Shown piece after piece: positions 59,456 through 64,000 of a stretch of DNA of 64,000 bases (its first letter is position 1; every line of letters starts with the position of its first letter). Origin of the DNA: Cellulomonas flavigena DSM 20109 (GTDB lineage Bacteria > Actinomycetota > Actinomycetes > Actinomycetales > Cellulomonadaceae); contig NC_014151.1 in assembly GCF_000092865.1 (NCBI RefSeq), forward strand, positions 1,364,001-1,428,000, given 5' to 3'. A program made the position numbers and the translations under genes. The notes below the pieces were generated by a model. It did not search any database, was not told the origin of the DNA, and saw only the letters and a program-made list of their open reading frames with translations.

Positions 59456-60918
59456 GCACGGACGTGACCACGACGCGGGCCGACCTGGTCACCGCCGCGC
59501 TGCTCGGCCTGCGCCGCGGTGGGCCGGACGTCGACGCGGCGGCCCTGCCCGGCGTGGTCGGCGAGGCGGTGGCCGCCGCGCCTGCCGCCGAGGGCGCGGC
59601 GCGGCTGCTCGACGTCGTCGCGCTCGACGTCGTCGCCCGGCGTGCGGGCGTCGTGCCCGCGTCGCCCGACGCCACCCCGCCGGTGCCCGCGGAGCCGGAG
59701 CCCGCGTCCGTCGCCGGGCCGGCGGCACGTGCGCGGCTCACGACGCTGCTCGCCGGGTCGGGCGAGCTGAACGACGTGCTCGTCGCGCACTGGCTGCGGA
59801 CGGCAGCGGCGCGGGGATGCGTGGCACCCCCGCGCCTGCTGCCCGAGCTGCTCGAGTGGACCGCGCGACCCGCGTCCCGCCCCCACCTCGCGCTCGTCCA
59901 GGCCGTGCTGGGCACCCGCGGGCACTGGCTCGCGGCGCAGCGGCACTCCTGGGCTGGGCTGCTCGACGCCGTGCCGCGGGACGCCGCGGGCACGGCCCGC
60001 GCCGCCGACGACGCCCGCGCGGTCGTCGACGACCCGCAGTGGTCGAAGCGGCCCGCGGCCGAGCGGGTCACCGCGATCGAGGCCATCGGTCGGGACGTGC
60101 GGCGCGACGACGAGGAGCGGCTCGCCCGCAGCCTCGCCGACCGTGCGGCCACCGTCCGGGAGGCGGCCGCGCAGGTGCTCGTCCACCTGCCCGGGGCCGC
60201 CTTCGCGCAGGACTGCGCGCGGCGTGCGCTGGAGTGCGTGGCGATCGAACGCCGGATGCTGCGGCACGTGCTCGTCGTGCGGCTGCCGCAGGACGACCCC
60301 ACCGCGCCGTTCGAGCGGGTGCGCTCGGTCACCGGCGGGCGGCGCGGGCACCTGCTGCGTGCACTCGTCGCCGCCACGCCGCCCGACGTGTGGGTCGCCC
60401 ACCTGGGGAAGGACGCCGGCACGCTCGTGCGGCTCGACGTCACCGACGACCTCGGCCCCCTCCTGCACGACGCCTGGCAGGAGGCGGCCCTGCGCACCCG
60501 CGACGCCGCCTGGGCGGCCGCGCTGCTCGGCGAGCACCCCGAGTGGACCCACCTGCTCGCCGTGCTGCCCGGCCCCGAGCGCGCCGCTGCGGCCGGAGCG
60601 ATCGCCGCCCGCTCCACGACGTCCGACCTGACGAACGCCCGCCGCGCGATCCAGGCGGGCCGCGCGCTCGACGCGCCCTGGCCGGACGCGTTCACGGACG
60701 ACGTGCTGCGCCATGTCGTGGCCCCGCCCGTGATGCCGGAGTGGGAGCTGCGGCACGAGCTGCCCACGCTGGCCGCCGGGGCAGCGACCGACCCCGGCAC
60801 GGAGCAGCGCGTGCGCGCCGCCGCCGACCGGTGCACCGACGACGGCACCGCGCGCGTCCTGCGCACGCTCGCCGATACCCTGCGGACCCGCCGCGAGATC
60901 CTCGAGGAGCTGGCATGA
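59452..60918 (+). CDS. DUF5691 family protein
   Basis: The 488-residue, mostly helical protein carries family patterns such as LVTAALLGLRRGGPD near the start, LLPELLEWTARPASRPHLAL, and a HEAT-like middle. The family name is assigned from sequence resemblance and from position. GTGA overlaps the SWIM gene. The function is unknown; a scaffold role for the MoxR ATPase is possible. Confidence 0.75.
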   Translation: MSTDVTTTRADLVTAALLGLRRGGPDVDAAALPGVVGEAVAAAPAAEGAARLLDVVALDVVARRAGVVPASPDATPPVPAEPEPASVAGPAARARLTTLLAGSGELNDVLVAHWLRTAAARGCVAPPRLLPELLEWTARPASRPHLALVQAVLGTRGHWLAAQRHSWAGLLDAVPRDAAGTARAADDARAVVDDPQWSKRPAAERVTAIEAIGRDVRRDDEERLARSLADRAATVREAAAQVLVHLPGAAFAQDCARRALECVAIERRMLRHVLVVRLPQDDPTAPFERVRSVTGGRRGHLLRALVAATPPDVWVAHLGKDAGTLVRLDVTDDLGPLLHDAWQEAALRTRDAAWAAALLGEHPEWTHLLAVLPGPERAAAAGAIAARSTTSDLTNARRAIQAGRALDAPWPDAFTDDVLRHVVAPPVMPEWELRHELPTLAAGAATDPGTEQRVRAAADRCTDDGTARVLRTLADTLRTRREILEELA

Positions 60919-62006
60919 CCGACGTCGACACCCTGCTGCGCCCGCACGCCGAGCAGGCGTTCGCGCACGAGATCGCGGCGCTCGTCGCTGCCGACGACCG
61001 CCCGCGCCCGCCCGCGTGGCAGATGTCGCCGTGGGCCGTCGTGACGTACCTGCTCGGGGGAACGCTGCCCGACGGGACCGTGATCACGCCCAAGTACGTC
61101 GGACCGCGTCGCGTCGTGGAGGTCGCGGTCGCGACGCTCGCGACCGACCGCGCGCTCCTGCTGCTCGGTGTGCCGGGCACCGCCAAGACGTGGGTCAGCG
61201 AGCACCTCGCGGCCGCCGTGAGCGGGCGTTCGACGCTCGTCGTCCAGGGCACGTCCGGCACGTCGGAGGACGCGATCCGCTACGGCTGGAACTACGCGCG
61301 CCTGCTCTCCGAGGGCCCCACCGACGCTGCGCTCGTCCCGTCGCCCGTGATGACCGCGATGCGCGAGGCGGGCATCGCGCGCGTCGAGGAGCTCACGCGC
61401 ATCCCGTCGGACGTGCAGGACGCGCTCATCACGGTGCTGTCGGAGAAGTCGTTGCCCGTGCCGGAGCTGGGCAGCGAGGTGCAGGCAGCCAAGGGCTTCA
61501 ACGTCATCGCCACCGCCAACGACCGCGACCGCGGCGTCAACGAGCTGTCGTCCGCGCTGCGGCGCCGGTTCAACACCGTGGTGCTGCCGTTGCCGGCGAC
61601 GCAGGACGAGGAGGTCGAGATCGTCACGCGTCGGGTGGCGCAGGTCGGGGCGTCCCTCGAGCTGCCCGAGGTGCCGCCGGCCGACGAGGAGATCCGGCGC
61701 GTCGTCACGGTGTTCCGCGAGCTGCGGTCCGGCAGCACCCTCGACGGACGGCAGGCGCTGAAGACCCCGTCGGGCACGCTGTCGACGGCGGAGGCGATCT
61801 CCGTGGTCGCGCACGGCCTTGCGCTCGCCGCGCACTTCGGCGACGGCGTGCTGCGGCCCGCGGACGTCGCGGCCGGCATCGTCGGCGCCGTCGTGAAGGA
61901 CCCCGTCGCCGACACCGCGGTGTGGGTCGAGTACCTGGAGTCCGTGGTGCGCGAGCGCGACGGGTGGCACGACTTCTACGGTGCGTGCCGCGAGGTCAGC
62001 GGATGA
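60915..62006 (+). CDS. MoxR-type AAA+ ATPase
   Basis: The 363-residue ATPase has Walker A LLGVPGTAKTW, pore-like and sensor segments (VIATANDRDRGVNELSSALRRRFN with arginine finger) and Walker B-like VEELTRIPSDVQDALITVLSEK. MoxR enzymes remodel or insert cofactors into partner proteins with VWA domains. ATGA overlaps DUF5691. A VWA-domain gene would be expected beyond the right edge. Confidence 0.88.
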   Translation: MTDVDTLLRPHAEQAFAHEIAALVAADDRPRPPAWQMSPWAVVTYLLGGTLPDGTVITPKYVGPRRVVEVAVATLATDRALLLLGVPGTAKTWVSEHLAAAVSGRSTLVVQGTSGTSEDAIRYGWNYARLLSEGPTDAALVPSPVMTAMREAGIARVEELTRIPSDVQDALITVLSEKSLPVPELGSEVQAAKGFNVIATANDRDRGVNELSSALRRRFNTVVLPLPATQDEEVEIVTRRVAQVGASLELPEVPPADEEIRRVVTVFRELRSGSTLDGRQALKTPSGTLSTAEAISVVAHGLALAAHFGDGVLRPADVAAGIVGAVVKDPVADTAVWVEYLESVVRERDGWHDFYGACREVSG

Positions 62007-64000
62007 CGGTCGACGCTCCGGCTGCCGACGCGCCCGTGGCCGCCGTGGGCTCCGCCGACGCGTCCGCGGAGCCGCGCGTGCGTGTCCTGGGCGTGCGGCA
62101 CCACGGTCCCGGCTCGGCGCGCGCCGTGCGCGCCGCGCTGGAGGAGTGGTGCCCGACGGTCGTGCTGGTCGAGGGACCGGCGGACGCGGACCCGTTGACG
62201 GTGTTCGTCGGGCGCGAGGGTATGGAGCCGCCCGTCGCGCTGCTGGCCGCGACCACCGACGCGCCGCGCCGCGCCGCGTGGTGGCCGTTCGCGACGTTCT
62301 CTCCCGAGTGGCAGGCGCTGCGGTGGGCCGCCGAGCACGGGGTGCCCGCGCGGTTCATCGACCTGCCCGCGGGCGTCGTGCTGGCGCGCGAGCCGGGAGC
62401 GGGCGCGCCGGACGGGCAGGCGCCGGACGGGGATGCATCGGGTGGGGAGTCCGGCGATCCCGGCGCGGGCGTCGGAGTCGACCAGGACGACGCCGCCGAC
62501 GCGGACGAGGCGGGCGGCGTCGGCGGCCCCGACGCATCGGACGTGCGCGCCGACCCCGTCGCGGCGCTCGCGCACGCCGCCGGGTACGACGACCCCGAGC
62601 GGTGGTGGGAGGACGTCGTCGAGCAGCGCTCCGGCGACGCGGCACCGTTCGACGTCGTCGCCGACGCGATGGCCGCGTTGCGCGAGGCCTTCGGGCAGGA
62701 GGGTGCGGGTGCCGGGACGCGCGGCGTGGCCGGCGACGCGCCGGCGGACGACCACGAGCGGCACGAGGCACGGCGCGAGGCGTACATGCGCCAGCAGGTT
62801 CGTGCGGCCCTGCGCGAGGGCCACGAGCGCGTCGCCGTGGTCTGCGGCGCGTGGCACGCACCCGCGCTGCGGGGCCGGCTGCCCGCGGCCGCCCCGGACG
62901 CCCGCCTCCTGACGGGACTGCCGAAGCGCAAGGTGCTGCTCACGTGGGCGCCGTGGACCGCGTCACGGCTGTCGCTGCGCTCGGGGTACGGCGCCGGCAT
63001 CGAGTCGCCCGGTTGGTACGAGCACCTGTTCACGTGCGACGACGACGTCGTCGCACGGTGGCTCGTGCGCGTGGCCGGTGTGCTGCGCGAGCGCGACCTG
63101 CCGGTCTCGTCGGCGCACGTCATCGAGGCGACGCGCCTCGCGACCGTGCTCGCCGCGGTGCGCGGACGCCCCCTCGCCGGCCTCGCGGAGGTCACCGAGG
63201 CCACCCGTGCGGTGCTGTGCGAGGGCGACGACGCGCTGCTCGCGCACGTCACCGCCGACCTCGTCGTCGGCGAGCGGCTCGGCACGGTGCCCGACGACGT
63301 GCCGACGGTCCCGCTCGAGGCCGACCTCCGCGCGACCGCACGGCGGCTGCGCCTGCCGTTCGAGGCCGCCCCGCGCACGCTCGAGCTCGACCTGCGCAAG
63401 GCGAACGACCTCGCGCGCTCGCAGCTCCTGCACCGGCTCGCGCTGCTCGGCGTCGCGTGGGGAACGCCGGACGTCGCGCGCACCCGCAGCACGGGGACGT
63501 TCCGCGAGACCTGGTCGCTGCACTGGCGGCCCGAGCTGACGGTCGCGCTCGTCGAGGCGTCGACCTGGGGCGTGACCGTGCCCGCGGCGGCCGCGGCGTG
63601 CGTCGTCGCGGGCGCCGCCGGGGCGGACCTGCCGGCGATCACGCGCCTGGTGGAGCACACGCTGGTCGCCGACCTCCCGGACGCGCTCGACGCGCTGCTG
63701 CCGGCCCTGGACGAACGTGCGGCACGTGACGTGGACGTGACGCACGTCCTGCATGCGGTGCCCCCGCTGGTGCGCGCGCACCGGTACACCGACGTGCGCG
63801 GCACCCGCGTCGAGGCGCTCGCCCGCGTCGCGGACGCGCTGGTCGTGCGCGCGTGCGCGGCGCTCCCGGGCGCCGTGACGGGCCTCGACGACGACGCCGC
63901 ACGGGCCCTGCGCACCGATCTCGACGCGGCGCACGACGCCGTCCGGCTGCGGGACGACGCGGACGTCGGTGCCCTGTGGACGGCTGCGCTGCGGGGCGTC
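62003..64000 (+). CDS. DUF5682 family protein, N-terminal part
   Basis: At least 666 residues are visible; the gene runs off the window. The start contains the family signature VLGVRHHGPGSARAVRAALEEW, then VLVEGPADADPL and an acidic, low-complexity insert (about 130-190), and CGAWHAPALRG. The fold looks related to TraB/ChaN-like His/Glu hydrolases, but no reaction is known. ATGA overlaps the MoxR gene. Confidence 0.8.
   Translation, partial: MTVDAPAADAPVAAVGSADASAEPRVRVLGVRHHGPGSARAVRAALEEWCPTVVLVEGPADADPLTVFVGREGMEPPVALLAATTDAPRRAAWWPFATFSPEWQALRWAAEHGVPARFIDLPAGVVLAREPGAGAPDGQAPDGDASGGESGDPGAGVGVDQDDAADADEAGGVGGPDASDVRADPVAALAHAAGYDDPERWWEDVVEQRSGDAAPFDVVADAMAALREAFGQEGAGAGTRGVAGDAPADDHERHEARREAYMRQQVRAALREGHERVAVVCGAWHAPALRGRLPAAAPDARLLTGLPKRKVLLTWAPWTASRLSLRSGYGAGIESPGWYEHLFTCDDDVVARWLVRVAGVLRERDLPVSSAHVIEATRLATVLAAVRGRPLAGLAEVTEATRAVLCEGDDALLAHVTADLVVGERLGTVPDDVPTVPLEADLRATARRLRLPFEAAPRTLELDLRKANDLARSQLLHRLALLGVAWGTPDVARTRSTGTFRETWSLHWRPELTVALVEASTWGVTVPAAAAACVVAGAAGADLPAITRLVEHTLVADLPDALDALLPALDERAARDVDVTHVLHAVPPLVRAHRYTDVRGTRVEALARVADALVVRACAALPGAVTGLDDDAARALRTDLDAAHDAVRLRDDADVGALWTAALRGV

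Overview
The window is 64 kb of a very GC-rich actinobacterial chromosome. GTG starts are common, neighbouring genes often overlap by 4 bases, the 2-oxoglutarate dehydrogenase E1 is the fused Kgd type, RF2 has no programmed frameshift, and the tmRNA tag (ADSKRTDFALAA) is of actinobacterial type. Codon use and gene content fit a Cellulomonas-like member of the Micrococcales; this assignment is inference.

Layout. 1-11.2 kb: housekeeping genes (end of an AraC-type regulator, kgd, an OmpR-type two-component pair, two CNNM/CBS transporters, a secreted M15 peptidase, an aldose epimerase, a Rdx/SelW-type protein). 11.3-22.7 kb: a serine hydrolase, then a tad/Flp pilus operon (cpaF, tadB, tadC, pilin-like, TadE/TadG-like). 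A 5.2-kb integrative element has split the P-loop of CpaF. The element carries a serine integrase, an HUH replication initiator, an HTH protein, an SRA-HNH modification-dependent nuclease and an Abi-like protein. 22.9-34.7 kb: universal stress protein, prfB-ftsE-ftsX-M23 peptidase-smpB, a DUF2207 membrane protein, RecQ-type helicase, YwiC-like protein and an ATP-dependent DNA ligase.

34.8-50.6 kb is an accessory island lying between smpB and ssrA. It holds a 1247-residue secreted ALF-repeat/coiled-coil protein with a probable toxin C-terminus, followed by a lipoprotein (candidate immunity). Next come four paralogous secreted trypsin-fold proteins. All four have lost both the catalytic His and the catalytic Ser and each ends in a different C-terminal module: seven 37-residue repeats, short VWEAASN repeats, DUF4214, or about 50-residue repeats. 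Between and after them lie several deletion remnants: a first-to-last fusion of a pseudoprotease, a loose repeat fragment, a C-terminal scrap, and a collapsed copy of the toxin still followed by an intact lipoprotein paralogue. An ISL3-family insertion with a perfect 8-bp target duplication interrupts the fourth pseudoprotease. The pattern is that of a module-swapping locus.

50.7-64 kb: ssrA (tmRNA), a lipoprotein, then a tightly coupled six-gene operon (response regulator fused to a PIG-L deacetylase, ATP-grasp, PHP phosphoesterase, GT2 glycosyltransferase, small membrane protein, sensor kinase). It looks like a signal-wired envelope-carbohydrate pathway. The window closes in a SWIM / DUF5691 / MoxR AAA / DUF5682 operon that runs off the right edge.
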